From assembly GCA_050313995.1 (NCBI GenBank), contig JBNPMM010000001.1: a stretch of 64,000 bases of DNA; one strand, written 5' to 3'. The translations under genes and the position numbers were made by a program. The DNA is from JAUMWX01 sp023394215 (GTDB lineage Bacteria > Bacillota > Clostridia > Tissierellales > Peptoniphilaceae). The notes under the pieces are model-generated. The model saw nothing but the letters and a program-made list of their open reading frames with translations, was not told the origin of the DNA and did no database searches. Positions 52,501 through 62,068 of this stretch are shown here, piece by piece (within the stretch, counting starts at the first letter, position 1; each line of letters begins with the position of its first letter).

Positions 52501-52735
52501 TCCTCCCCAAATTCTAATTTGTCACCTACTATTTCCACAAAAGCCTCCCACCAAAACGATGGAAGGCTTTTAAACAATTCACCTAAATTCAACAACTCCC
52601 TTTTGAACCTGCTATTTCAGCTTTTTAGTATCAAAACAGTATCATTTAGAGAATTTCACTACATCAAAACCGCTCAACTCCTGTATTTTTAAGCCTTTTA
52701 TAATAGTAACATATTTGCTTCTGTTACTCCCACTC
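52501..52735. repeat. Island-end repeat, copy 2 (guaA-proximal)
   Basis: Homologous to 45083-45319: the same hairpin (52539-52571), AGTATCAAAACAGTATCA at 52627-52644, and TTACTCCCACTC at 52724-52735 inside the guaA end. It holds no gene of its own. Confidence 0.75.
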
Positions 52736-54241
52736 CACCGTAGCCGGCGGCTTGCTTGTTATGTCGTAGACTATGCGGTTGATGTGGTTTACTTCATTAA
52801 CTATGCGGACGGAAACTTTGTCCAGGATGTCGTAGGGGATACGGGCCCAATCGGCGGTCATGAAGTCGGTGGTTTCGACTGCACGAAGGGCTAAGGTATA
52901 GTCGTAGGTACGGAAGTCCCCCATTACGCCAACGGTGCGGTTGTCGGTTATGACTGCGAAGTATTGGGCGATTTGAGATTGTAGACCGGCTGCCTCAAGT
53001 TCTTGACGGAAGATGTAGTCGGCATCACGTAGGATATCAAGTTTGGACTTTGTTACCTCTCCCATTACACGTATTCCAAGACCGGGTCCAGGGAAGGGTT
53101 GACGATTTACCAGATAATCCGGAAGTCCTAATTCTTTGCCCAAAGCACGTACTTCGTCTTTAAATAGCATACGAAGGGGTTCTATTAGGTCCTTAAAATC
53201 TACTACAGCAGGAAGCCCGCCTACATTATGATGGGACTTTATAACTGCTGAATCTCCAAGACCTGATTCTATAATATCCGGATAAATGGTCCCTTGTGCA
53301 AGAAAATCTACGGAACCGATCTTTCTTCCTTCATCTTCAAAAACACGGATAAATTCTTCCCCTATGGCTTTACGCTTAGCTTCAGGATCTGTGATACCCT
53401 TAAGCTTACTTAGGAAACGTTCTGAGGCATCTACACGGATAAAATGCATACCTGAGTCTTTGAAGGCCGCCTCAACTTCATCGCCTTCATTTTTTCTCAT
53501 TAAACCGTGGTCTACAAAAATACAGGTAAGCTTGTCACCCACAGCCTTTGATATAAGAGCGGCAACTACCGAGGAGTCTACCCCGCCTGACAAGGCAAGT
53601 AGGACCTTGCCGTCGCCGACTTTATTTCTTACTTCCTCTATGGCAATCTTTGCATAGTTTTCCATGGTCCAGTCTTGATCCTCATGGCAAACTTCTATAA
53701 GAAAGTTTTTTAGCATTTGTGAGCCATATTCCGAATGATTTACTTCAGGGTGATATTGGAAGGCATATAGGTTTCTTTCTTTGTCTTCCATTGCCGCTAT
53801 AGGACAATTGTCGGTATGAGCTATGGTCTTGAAACCTTGAGGTAAGCTAACTACCCTATCCACATGACTCATCCAGACTGTTGAATTCATCGGGATATCT
53901 TTAAATACCGATGAATCGCTTGCTATAAGTTGAGTCTTACCAAATTCTCTTTGGTCAGCCGACTCCACCTTGCCTCCCAAGGTATGAGCCATAAGCTGCA
54001 TACCGTAACATAGTCCAAGTACCGGTATACCCAAACTGAATATTTCTTTTTCTATTTTAGGTGAATTTTCTTCATATACTGAATTAGGCCCCCCGGTAAA
54101 AATTATGCCGGCAGGTTTTTTTTCCTTAATCGCTTCTAAAGCTTTCTTAAAGGGTGCCACTTCGCAATATACATTTTGCTCCCTTACCCTTCGAGCTATT
54201 AGTTGATTGTATTGTCCTCCAAAATCGACAACTAATATCAT
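52724..54241 (-). CDS. guaA: GMP synthase (glutamine-hydrolysing)
   Basis: 505 residues, full length. Class I amidotransferase domain: [17 protein letters not shown] near 75 (nucleophile Cys) and [13 protein letters not shown] near 160 (His/Glu). ATP pyrophosphatase domain: [20 protein letters not shown] near 215 (P-loop), then a dimerisation domain ending in [10 protein letters not shown]. It aminates XMP to GMP. The 3' end is the island attachment site, and the C-terminal residues are canonical, so integration kept the gene intact. It is preceded by hup and its terminator. Confidence 0.97.
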   Translation of the reverse strand: MILVVDFGGQYNQLIARRVREQNVYCEVAPFKKALEAIKEKKPAGIIFTGGPNSVYEENSPKIEKEIFSLGIPVLGLCYGMQLMAHTLGGKVESADQREFGKTQLIASDSSVFKDIPMNSTVWMSHVDRVVSLPQGFKTIAHTDNCPIAAMEDKERNLYAFQYHPEVNHSEYGSQMLKNFLIEVCHEDQDWTMENYAKIAIEEVRNKVGDGKVLLALSGGVDSSVVAALISKAVGDKLTCIFVDHGLMRKNEGDEVEAAFKDSGMHFIRVDASERFLSKLKGITDPEAKRKAIGEEFIRVFEDEGRKIGSVDFLAQGTIYPDIIESGLGDSAVIKSHHNVGGLPAVVDFKDLIEPLRMLFKDEVRALGKELGLPDYLVNRQPFPGPGLGIRVMGEVTKSKLDILRDADYIFRQELEAAGLQSQIAQYFAVITDNRTVGVMGDFRTYDYTLALRAVETTDFMTADWARIPYDILDKVSVRIVNEVNHINRIVYDITSKPPATVEWE

Positions 54242-54322
54242 AAGTCCTCCAAATTAATTATTCTGATACCTTGATTATATAAAATTATCCGTTATATTAA
54301 AAGCCTTCAAGGTATTTGGTAC

Positions 54323-54346
54323 AAAAAAGGGAGACCAAAGTCTCCC
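54323..54346 (-). terminator. Terminator of hup
   Basis: GGGAGAC (54329-54335) pairs with GTCTCCC (54340-54346); on the minus strand it is followed by TTTTTT. Confidence 0.8.
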
Positions 54347-54359
54347 AACATAAGTATTC

Positions 54360-54638
54360 TTATTTATTAACTGCTTCTTTAAGTGACTTACCAGCCTTGA
54401 ATACTGGAGCACTTGCTGCAGGGATTTGAATCTTTTCTTCCGGATTTCTTGGGTTTCTACCTTCTCTTGCTTTTCTTTCTCTAACTTCGAAAGTACCAAA
54501 TCCAACTAATTGTACCTTGTCACCCTTTACTAAAGCTTCTTCAACTGTTGATAAAAATGCGTCTAAGGCTTTTGTAGATTCAACCTTGCTTAATCCGCTC
54601 TTTTCAGCGATATTCGCGATTAATTCTGATTTGTTCAT
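54360..54638 (-). CDS. hup: HU family DNA-binding protein
   Basis: 92 residues, typical: MNKSELIANIAEKSGLSK, VQLVGFGTFEVRERKAREGR, NPRNPEEKIQIPA and the C-terminal AGKSLKEAVNK. HU binds and bends DNA as a dimer and compacts the nucleoid. GGAGG precedes the ATG. It has its own terminator and is likely transcribed as a single gene between prsA and guaA. The conserved RNPRNP arm contains the intercalating Pro. Confidence 0.96.
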   Translation of the reverse strand: MNKSELIANIAEKSGLSKVESTKALDAFLSTVEEALVKGDKVQLVGFGTFEVRERKAREGRNPRNPEEKIQIPAASAPVFKAGKSLKEAVNK

Positions 54639-54757
54639 AAATTCCTCCTATAAATTCAGTTTCTTAGCAACTGTAGTTCCATTATACCATAAAACCGCCT
54701 ATAATCAAGCTATTTATAGCCTTTTAAGCCTCTTTTTTTTCTGCTTTATAATATTTA

Positions 54758-55687
54758 TTATTTAGAAGGAGAGACTTGTGCTTTATTTGTCACTTCCTTA
54801 CCGTCAGGATCAAAATTTTTCACTTCCAACTTGGAGATTTCTTGGTTTAAATAGGTAAAATACTTATTTTGTCCCAAAGCGGTGTTAATTTCCCCACTAA
54901 GCGCTTCCTTTCCGACCTTCTTTTCGCTAATAACTACTATATGATATCCGAATTGGGTCTTAATAGGCTCGGAAACCTCTCCTATCTTAAGAGCAAAAGC
55001 AGCTTTTACGAAATCCGCATCAAATCCTTGGCTTGTAACCTTACCAAGTTCACCACCGTTGGCCTTTGCCGCCTGATCAGTAGAATATTGGTCTGAAACC
55101 TTCTTAAAATCTTCCCCCGCCTTAAGTTTAGCCACGACTTCATTCGCCTTGGCTTCATCCTCTACAAGTATATGCTTGGCACTTACATATTCCAAAGAAG
55201 CCTTATTCTCTTCATAATATTTTGATACTTCTTCATCTTTAGCCTTGTTTGTGTTTGTATACCATTCTTGATGCTTTTTGAATTTAAGGTCAGCCAAGAT
55301 ATTTGCTTCAAAATCTTCTTTACTTGTTGCCAATATCTTTAAGTAATTCTCATAATTTGCTTGGCCGCCTATATTTTGAACCGCTTCTTCTACGGCCTTT
55401 TTCTTGTCATCCTCAGAAATCTCTATCTTGTTATTTGTAATATCCCTGTCTATAACATAATTTCTAAGGAAAAGATTTTGTACATTCTTTGTAATTCCCC
55501 TACTTATTGAATAAACCTTGGTATAGAAATCAAATTGTTTGTAAAAATCCTTATTTGAAACCGCCTTACCGTCAATGGTCATATAAGCACTTGTGTTGGC
55601 CCTAAGTCCTGATGCGTCCTTGCTTGAACATGCCGACAACAGTATTGCCGACGCTAAAGATAATGCTATTATTTTATTTTTCCTCAT
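54758..55687 (-). CDS. prsA: PrsA-like peptidyl-prolyl isomerase lipoprotein
   Basis: 309 residues. A lipoprotein signal ends at LSACSS (Cys at about residue 20). An N-terminal SurA-like helical region (about 35-160) precedes a parvulin domain: AKHILVEDEAKANEVVAKLK near 165, GGELGKVTSQGFDADFVKAA near 208 and QFGYHIVVISEKK near 243. It folds secreted proteins on the outer face of the membrane; the amylopullulanase and GH30 enzyme are potential clients. The start overlaps the end of mfd by 14 bases, a common arrangement of mfd and prsA/surA-like genes in Firmicutes. Confidence 0.88.
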   Translation of the reverse strand: MRKNKIIALSLASAILLSACSSKDASGLRANTSAYMTIDGKAVSNKDFYKQFDFYTKVYSISRGITKNVQNLFLRNYVIDRDITNNKIEISEDDKKKAVEEAVQNIGGQANYENYLKILATSKEDFEANILADLKFKKHQEWYTNTNKAKDEEVSKYYEENKASLEYVSAKHILVEDEAKANEVVAKLKAGEDFKKVSDQYSTDQAAKANGGELGKVTSQGFDADFVKAAFALKIGEVSEPIKTQFGYHIVVISEKKVGKEALSGEINTALGQNKYFTYLNQEISKLEVKNFDPDGKEVTNKAQVSPSK

Positions 55688-58600
55688 TTTTCCCTCCGAT
55701 AATTTTTAGGACGGTCTCCAAAAGAGATATCATATTGCTTAAAAATCTCTTATCATTCTTAATATAAATTTTTGGAGCCTGTCTAAGATCAAATCTCAAA
55801 TATCCGTCATAGGTTTGGGCCAATACTTCCAAATCCTTTATCTTAATATTATTAAAATCTGCACACTCAAGGACAACTTCCTCATCAAGCTGAAGAGCCT
55901 TTCCTATCCCGGCTTCTATCATATATGCCTTAATAAGAGCTATATCGACTATATTTTGCACAGGTTTAGGTATACTTCCGTACCTATCCGTAATCTCATC
56001 TATAACGTCATAATACTCTTCTTTATTACTTATATATGATATCTTCTTATACATATTAATTTTTTCATTGGCTACCTGAATATACTTATCCGGCAAATAT
56101 GCGGAAATTTGAAAATCAATCTTGACTTCAAAACTTTCCTTTGGCTTTATACCCTTAACTGAGTCTATAGCATCCTTCAACATCCTGACATAAAGATCAT
56201 ATCCTATAGATTCTATATGGCCACTTTGCGATTCTCCAAGCATATTGCCTGCACCTCTAAGCTCAAGATCCCTCATGGCAATCTTGTATCCTGAACCAAG
56301 TTCGTTAAAGTCCTTTATAGCTTTCAACCTTTTTTCCACTATATCGGTCATAACCTTATCCCTCTGATAAGTAAAGTAGGCAAATGCAGATCTGTCGGAT
56401 CTTCCTATTCTTCCCTTTAATTGATAAAGTTGAGATAATCCCATCTGGTCTGCATTATATACTACAATTGTGTTAACATTTTGTATATCCATACCTGTTT
56501 CTATAATAGTTGTAGTTAAAAGTATATCATATTCTCCCTCGGTAAAAGCTTCAAGGACATTTTCAAGCTCTCTTGTTGACATTCTTCCATGAGAAAGTCC
56601 TATCCTTGCTTCGGGAACAAGCTCATTTAAGTAGGAAGCTATGGTATGAATACCGTTGACCCTGTTATAGACGAAATAAACTTGTCCACCCCTGTTCATT
56701 TCTTTAAGAATGGCCTCCCTAATAATTACAGGGTTAAACTCCATTACATAAGTATTTATGGGTTGGCGGTTATCAGGATGCTCATCCAAAAGAGACATAT
56801 CTCTTATACCGGAAAGGGACATCTGCAAGGTCCTCGGTATGGGGGTCGCTGAAAGAGTCAAAACATCTACGTCCTGACTTAATTCCTTTATTTTCTCCTT
56901 GTCCTTTACACCGAACCTCTGTTCTTCGTCAACTATAAGCAGTCCAAGATTTTTGAATTTTACGTCCTTTGCCAAAAGGGCATGAGTGCCAACAACAAAG
57001 TCGCTTTCCCCGCTCCTAAGTCTCCTCTTTACATCGGCCTTTAAAGCCGGAGTTTTAAATCTTGATAAAAAGTCTATATTTACCGGAAAATCTTTAAAAC
57101 GATCCATCATAGTCCTGAAATGCTGCTTTACAAGAATAGTTGTAGGTGCGAGCATAACAACCTGCTTTCCGTCCATTATGGCTTTAAATGCAGCCCTCAA
57201 GGCAACTTCGGTTTTTCCGAAACCTACATCTCCGCAAAGAAGCCTGTCCATGGGTTTTGCAAGCTCCATATCAGCTTTTATTTCCCTTATCGCCCTAAGT
57301 TGCGCCCCGGTTTCCTGGTAAATAAAGGCATCCTCAAACTCCTTCTGCCAAAGGCTGTCCTTGGAAAAGGCAAAACCCTCTATATTTAATCTTGTAGCAT
57401 AAAGTTTTACAAGATTTTCCGCTATCTCTTCTATAGCCTTTTTTGCCCTATACTTGGACTTTTGCCAGTCAGTACTATTGAGTTTGGAAAGCTTGGGTGC
57501 CTTATCTGCCGATCCCACAAACTTCGAAACCAAATCCATTTCATTGGTTGGAATAAAAAGTCTGTCATCGTTCTGATAAATTATTTCAAGATAATCCGTC
57601 TTGATATCATTTACTTCAATGTTTTTAATACCTATATATCTGCCTACCCCATAATTTTCATGGACTATCATATCGCCCGGCTCTAAATCGGTGTAGTTTA
57701 TAAGGTCTCTTTCATTTATAACCTTCTTTGACTTTGATTTTTTCTTCTTTTTCTTATCGAAGATATCAAATCCCGATATATAGTTAATCTTGTCATCAAT
57801 ATAGATAAAACCCTTGGTCAAATTCTTTTTTACTATACTTATCCTGGCATCCGAATCCTCAAAATCATCATTAAGAATGGAAGGTGCCAAATTTCTTTCT
57901 CTAAAGGCATCAACTAAAAGTTCTATATTTTTAGGGTCATCCTCAAATATCCTTGTCTTATATCCCAAGGATACGGATTCAAGAGTCCTTTCAAAAAAAG
58001 CATCCAACTTCCCTGAAAAGACCTCCTGCTCCATGGTATTTATCTCAAAAAGCTTATCGACTTCCACCAGCCTTAGCCTCTTAACCAAGGATGATACCAG
58101 GACCCTTTTATAGCTGTCGGTGGCAGCTACCAAGGCCTCAAACCTATGAAAAATATTGGAATGACTTGCCAAAAGATTTGCATTTAAAATAGCATCCTTT
58201 ATATTATCCTCAAAAAATATCTCTCTTTCCTTAAAATCCTCATAAATCCTTGATATATCATCAAAAACCACTATAAAATCATTACTTAGATAATCTATAA
58301 GACTGGCTGTACTATTCTTAGAATAAGGAATCAGAAGGTCGGGATTTAATATATGATTATTGTTCTCAAGGTCATCAATAATCCTTGAAAACTTACCAAG
58401 GGCCTTATCATATGTGTTGTCTCCGAATTTTTTTCTGACATTTGTAAGTTCCTTATTTATTTTATCTATAATCTGAGGGATCTCTTCCCTTTCAATTATA
58501 TTCTCCGTCATAGGAAGAATATCAACAAAATTTATATTCTCTATGGATTTTTGACTCTCTATATCAAAAATCCTTATGGAGTCAACATCCGTATCAAAAA

Positions 58601-59165
58601 GTTCTATACGCACCGGGTTTGTATCGCTAATTTGAAATATATCAATTATATCCCCTCTTATGGCAAACTCTCCCTTGCTGTCAACCATATTTCTCCTTAC
58701 AAAACCCATATCTACAAGTTTCTCAGAAAGCCTGTACAGATCTACCTGAGAATTCATATCTATCCTTAATGCCTTTTCCATCATCTTTTGAGGAGTAGAT
58801 ATTTTCTTTGCAAGAGCTTCGGGACTTGTGATAATTATCTCTTTTCTATTCTCAAGAATGGAAACTATAGCCTCCATTCTGAAGGCGGTATTGGTATAGT
58901 CAAGATTCTCTATGTACTGGTAACTCATATCCTGATCGGAAAAGAATCTTACAAAGTTTCCACCCATACCCCTTATGTCCTCATAAAGATCCCTTGCCTT
59001 TTTATTATTTTCAACAACGACAAAAAGAGGTCGATTCATTATTCTATATAGTGAATAAATGAAATGACCGATCGCCTCTGCTACTATTCCGTTTACATAA
59101 ACGGATTTTATCCCATCACTCTTAAGCGATGAGATAAAATCCTTATAAGCTTTTAATTTTTCCAT
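55674..59165 (-). CDS. mfd: Transcription-repair coupling factor Mfd
   Basis: About 1163 residues from the ATG at 59165 (AAGGAT upstream); an in-frame TTG lies 9 bases earlier. UvrB-like domains fill the first 350 residues. The RNA polymerase-interacting domain (YTDLEPGDMIVHENYGVGRY near 500) follows, then the SF2 translocase: LCGDVGFGKTEVALRAAFKA (Walker A), LLIVDEEQRFGVKDKEK (DEEQ), LTLSATPIPRTLQMSL, and the TRG/motif VI region LKGRIGRSDRSAFAYF. Mfd removes stalled RNA polymerase and recruits UvrA. It starts one base after the pth stop and overlaps prsA at its end. Confidence 0.97.
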   Translation of the reverse strand: MEKLKAYKDFISSLKSDGIKSVYVNGIVAEAIGHFIYSLYRIMNRPLFVVVENNKKARDLYEDIRGMGGNFVRFFSDQDMSYQYIENLDYTNTAFRMEAIVSILENRKEIIITSPEALAKKISTPQKMMEKALRIDMNSQVDLYRLSEKLVDMGFVRRNMVDSKGEFAIRGDIIDIFQISDTNPVRIELFDTDVDSIRIFDIESQKSIENINFVDILPMTENIIEREEIPQIIDKINKELTNVRKKFGDNTYDKALGKFSRIIDDLENNNHILNPDLLIPYSKNSTASLIDYLSNDFIVVFDDISRIYEDFKEREIFFEDNIKDAILNANLLASHSNIFHRFEALVAATDSYKRVLVSSLVKRLRLVEVDKLFEINTMEQEVFSGKLDAFFERTLESVSLGYKTRIFEDDPKNIELLVDAFRERNLAPSILNDDFEDSDARISIVKKNLTKGFIYIDDKINYISGFDIFDKKKKKKSKSKKVINERDLINYTDLEPGDMIVHENYGVGRYIGIKNIEVNDIKTDYLEIIYQNDDRLFIPTNEMDLVSKFVGSADKAPKLSKLNSTDWQKSKYRAKKAIEEIAENLVKLYATRLNIEGFAFSKDSLWQKEFEDAFIYQETGAQLRAIREIKADMELAKPMDRLLCGDVGFGKTEVALRAAFKAIMDGKQVVMLAPTTILVKQHFRTMMDRFKDFPVNIDFLSRFKTPALKADVKRRLRSGESDFVVGTHALLAKDVKFKNLGLLIVDEEQRFGVKDKEKIKELSQDVDVLTLSATPIPRTLQMSLSGIRDMSLLDEHPDNRQPINTYVMEFNPVIIREAILKEMNRGGQVYFVYNRVNGIHTIASYLNELVPEARIGLSHGRMSTRELENVLEAFTEGEYDILLTTTIIETGMDIQNVNTIVVYNADQMGLSQLYQLKGRIGRSDRSAFAYFTYQRDKVMTDIVEKRLKAIKDFNELGSGYKIAMRDLELRGAGNMLGESQSGHIESIGYDLYVRMLKDAIDSVKGIKPKESFEVKIDFQISAYLPDKYIQVANEKINMYKKISYISNKEEYYDVIDEITDRYGSIPKPVQNIVDIALIKAYMIEAGIGKALQLDEEVVLECADFNNIKIKDLEVLAQTYDGYLRFDLRQAPKIYIKNDKRFLSNMISLLETVLKIIGGKNEEK

Positions 59166-59166
59166 T

Positions 59167-59739
59167 TTAATCAATCCTTATCGGATTTATATTGTTCATG
59201 GCATAATCGACATCCCTGCTTACTATCTGTAGGACTGCCTCCTTAGCCAAATCAAGTTCCTTCTCTAAAACCTTCTTTTCAGAATCCGTAAAATTTGAAA
59301 GTACAAAATCAGCCAAATCCATATAATCCGGCTTTTTATTGACTCCTATCTTTATCCTCGGAAAATCCTGACTTCCTATATGATTTATAATAGATTTAAG
59401 CCCGTTGTGCCCACCTGCGGAGCCCTTTTTCCTAACTCTGACTCTACCAAAATCAATATCTATATCATCTGCAATTACTATAATATTTTCATCATCAATC
59501 CCGTAAAAATCTTTAAAGGCCCTTACAGATTCGCCCGATGCATTCATATAAGTCTGGGGCTTTAATAGGATAAGCTTTTGGCCGTCAAGCCTTGCCTCTC
59601 CATAAAGGCCCTTAAACTTGGCCTTATTTGCATCGACCCCAAGACTTTTTGCCAAAAGATCTATAAGCATAAAGCCTACATTATGCCTATTTCCGGCATA
59701 CTTGCCGCCCGGATTTCCAAGTCCTACAATCAAATACAT
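59167..59739 (-). CDS. pth: Peptidyl-tRNA hydrolase
   Basis: 190 residues, typical of the bacterial Pth family: VGLGNPGGKYAGNRHNVGFM at 5-24 (catalytic His 20, Asn 10), LLKPQTYMNASGESV near 58 and IADDIDIDFGRVRVRKKGSA near 90 with SAGGHNGLKSI. It recycles peptidyl-tRNA released during translation. The ATG overlaps the stop of prs by one base, so the two are coupled; mfd follows. This order (prs-pth-mfd) is standard in Firmicutes. Confidence 0.97.
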   Translation of the reverse strand: MYLIVGLGNPGGKYAGNRHNVGFMLIDLLAKSLGVDANKAKFKGLYGEARLDGQKLILLKPQTYMNASGESVRAFKDFYGIDDENIIVIADDIDIDFGRVRVRKKGSAGGHNGLKSIINHIGSQDFPRIKIGVNKKPDYMDLADFVLSNFTDSEKKVLEKELDLAKEAVLQIVSRDVDYAMNNINPIRID

Positions 59740-60701
59740 TATTCACCTATCAATTCGGAAACTGACTTAAATGTAGATACCCTTGTGATAGTTTCAGCTA
59801 TAAGCTTGGCTATTGACAAAACTTCGATCTTATCAGTCTTTCTTTCATCAGGAAGATAAATAGAATCCGTAATTACACACTTTTCCACAACAGAATTTTC
59901 TATTCTTTCAAGTGCCGGACCTGAAAGTACCCCGTGAGTTGCGGCTATATACACCTTTTTAGCTCCGTGTTCTCTCAAGGCGTTTGCAGCATTTGTTATA
60001 GTACCTGCAGTATCAATGATATCGTCTATAATGATACAATTACATCCCTTGAATTTTCCTATTATATTTACAACTTCCGCTACATTAGGTTTTGGTCTGT
60101 TCTTTTCTATAATGGCTATTTCCAAGCCTAAAAGATCGGCAAGCTTTCTCGCCCTTGTAACCCCTCCAAGATCCGGAGAAACAACCTTCCATGAATCTTT
60201 TTGATCTTCAGGTATAAGTTTTTTGAAGTAGTCAGCAATAATATTTTTAGCAGTCAAATGATCAAAAGGAATATCAAAGTAACCTTGTATTTGTCCTGCA
60301 TGCAAGTCTACAGCTATTACCCTGTTGGCTCCCGATGTTTCTATCAAATCTGTAACCAACTTGGCTGTAATAGGTTCCCTACCCCTTGTCTTTCTATCTT
60401 GCCTTGCATATCCATAATAAGGAATTACAAGATTAATATGGTGAGCTGAAGCTCTCTTTAATGCATCTACTATGATCAAGGCTTCCATTAAACTGTCATT
60501 AACCGGATTACTTGTAGGTTGAATAAGATATATATCTCTTCCTCTAACAGTTTCCTTTACTCTTACACCGATTTCACCGTCTGCAAAACGATTAATTTCG
60601 ATTTCTCCCAAAGGCATTCCCAATTCTTGGCAAATAGCCTTTGCTAACTTCTGATTGCTAGTACCACTAAAAATTTTTACTTCGTTCGCCGAACTCATCA
60701 T
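59739..60701 (-). CDS. prs: Ribose-phosphate pyrophosphokinase
   Basis: About 320 residues from the ATG at 60701 or the next ATG at 60698; GGGGGATC lies upstream. Class I PRPP synthetase features: [40 protein letters not shown] near 42, [20 protein letters not shown] near 95, and the PRPP-binding [18 protein letters not shown] near 215. It makes PRPP from ribose 5-phosphate and ATP for nucleotide, His and Trp synthesis. It lies 19 bases after glmU, the usual Firmicutes pair. Confidence 0.97.
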   Translation of the reverse strand: MMSSANEVKIFSGTSNQKLAKAICQELGMPLGEIEINRFADGEIGVRVKETVRGRDIYLIQPTSNPVNDSLMEALIIVDALKRASAHHINLVIPYYGYARQDRKTRGREPITAKLVTDLIETSGANRVIAVDLHAGQIQGYFDIPFDHLTAKNIIADYFKKLIPEDQKDSWKVVSPDLGGVTRARKLADLLGLEIAIIEKNRPKPNVAEVVNIIGKFKGCNCIIIDDIIDTAGTITNAANALREHGAKKVYIAATHGVLSGPALERIENSVVEKCVITDSIYLPDERKTDKIEVLSIAKLIAETITRVSTFKSVSELIGE

Positions 60702-60719
60702 TTTTGACCGATCCCCCAA

Positions 60720-61919
60720 TTATTTGTTTTTGTCTCTTTCTTTTTTCATTTCAACATAACCGTCTATGTTCTTTTGCTTCGCCCTTTCTATTGCAAGTTG
60801 ACCCTCACCAACATCCTTGGTAATGGTTGAGCCTGCCGCAACATAGCCCTCCTTGGCAATATGAACCGGTGCAACTATATTTGCATTTGACCCTATAAAA
60901 GCACCATCCTCAACAGTTGACCTGTGCTTATTTTTTCCGTCATAGTTTACAAATATAACACCGCATCCTATATTTATGCCCTTACCCAAGTCACTGTCGC
61001 CTATATAAGCTAAATGACCTGCCTTGGTGCCGGAACCTACCGTAGAATTTTTAACTTCAACAAAATTTCCTATATGAACTTTTTCCATTAAATGGCTGTT
61101 TGGTCTTAAGCGTGCAAAAGGTCCTATATCAGTATAATCCTCTACAAGAGATTTTTCAATAAAAGATGAATATATCTTGACTCCGTTTCCGATTTTACTG
61201 TCTGAAATATTTGAATTCATCCCTATAAGGCAATTTTCCCCTATAAAAGTATCCCCTATAATCCTAACATTTGCCTCTATAATAGTGCCTTCACCTATAA
61301 CAACGTCCGGCTCTATATGTATACTTTCAGGATTCTCCATAATCACGCCCGACTCCATAAGCTTAATATTTATCCTGTCTCTTATCTCGTTTTCTATATG
61401 TGCCCTGTCGACATTTGATTTCAAAATCAAAAGCTCTTCAAAATCATCTATAACATGCAAGTTAATATCCTCGCAAGCCTCGCCCATAGCCTTATCAAGT
61501 TCTTCAGGACTAAATTTTTTATTTTCTATCCCTACCAAAACTTTTTTAAGCATATCTACACCTATAAGGGTAAGCTTGGCAAACTTTGAAGAAAATTCTC
61601 CCATAAGCTCTGAAACTTCATCTTCGTGAGCAACTAAAAAGCTAAGCTTCTCATCATTATAAAAACTTTCTTTAATAAATCCGTACAAGCTGCCTGCTTT
61701 TAATAAAGGCACGCTGTCCTTTATCAATAAAAGCTTGTCGTCATCTTCCATATCTTTTAATTCATGAGCTATAGATTCTCCAAAGGGTCCGGATACAAAT
61801 CTTGACCTTATATCGGGAAGTACTTCCAATTCCTCACAAACATCTTTCATATATCTGCTCGGACTCTGCCCTAATATTTTAAAATTGTCGTCAATCCCCC
61901 ATAATAAAAGCTTAATCAT
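60720..61919 (-). CDS. glmU: GlmU-like protein with an intact acetyltransferase half and a degenerate pyrophosphorylase half
   Basis: 399 residues from the ATG at 61919 (GGGAGG upstream); normal GlmU is about 450. The C-terminal left-handed beta-helix (from about 190) is well preserved: GNFVEVKNSTVGSGTKAGHL and YIGDSDLGKGINIGCG near 290-325, NYDGKNKHRSTVEDGAFIGS near 330 and GSTITKDVGEGQLAIERAKQ at the end. The N-terminal half begins LLLWGIDDNFKILGQSPSRY, where GlmU should have LAAGxGTRMxSxxPKVLH; the nucleotide-binding loop and the later GTAGA-type and NPKE motifs are not visible. It probably acetylates glucosamine 1-phosphate, with UDP-GlcNAc formed by another enzyme. Confidence 0.85.
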   Translation of the reverse strand: MIKLLLWGIDDNFKILGQSPSRYMKDVCEELEVLPDIRSRFVSGPFGESIAHELKDMEDDDKLLLIKDSVPLLKAGSLYGFIKESFYNDEKLSFLVAHEDEVSELMGEFSSKFAKLTLIGVDMLKKVLVGIENKKFSPEELDKAMGEACEDINLHVIDDFEELLILKSNVDRAHIENEIRDRINIKLMESGVIMENPESIHIEPDVVIGEGTIIEANVRIIGDTFIGENCLIGMNSNISDSKIGNGVKIYSSFIEKSLVEDYTDIGPFARLRPNSHLMEKVHIGNFVEVKNSTVGSGTKAGHLAYIGDSDLGKGINIGCGVIFVNYDGKNKHRSTVEDGAFIGSNANIVAPVHIAKEGYVAAGSTITKDVGEGQLAIERAKQKNIDGYVEMKKERDKNK

Positions 61920-61989
61920 AACTACCTCCCGTATATCCAATATAATTATACTAAAAAGGGCTGATTTATTAAATAAGAAAGTAGACTTG

Positions 61990-62018
61990 TTGAGGAATAA
62001 ATTATTTAATGATATACT
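61990..62018 (+). promoter_or_regulatory. Promoter of murC
   Basis: TTGAGG (61990-61995), 17 bases, TATACT (62013-62018), about 50 bases before the ATG. On the other strand a TATAAT at about 61940-61946 probably serves glmU. Confidence 0.55.
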
Positions 62019-62068
62019 CTTCATTGATAAACTTCAAAGTATAAGGAAGTTAGCATGGGAAGGAAAAT

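Larger units (their letters stand above)
45308..52735. mobile_element. Genomic island integrated at the 3' end of guaA
   Basis: Bounded by TTATTCCCACTC (45308-45319) and TTACTCCCACTC (52724-52735), the latter being the last codons and stop of guaA. The 3' end of guaA is a known integration site for islands with tyrosine integrases. Inside are an xis-like gene, an integrase stump, an XRE regulator, a restriction enzyme, an AAA+ ATPase/membrane pair and accessory genes. The AT-rich composition and loss of the integrase suggest a stranded element. To the left, a second, more decayed island with the same end sequence remains (42.7-45.3 kb). Confidence 0.7.

Noticed and set aside
54275..54505. 76-residue ORF on the minus strand over the end of hup
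   Set aside because: It is an out-of-frame reading of hup and its terminator; the HU protein in the other frame is unmistakable.
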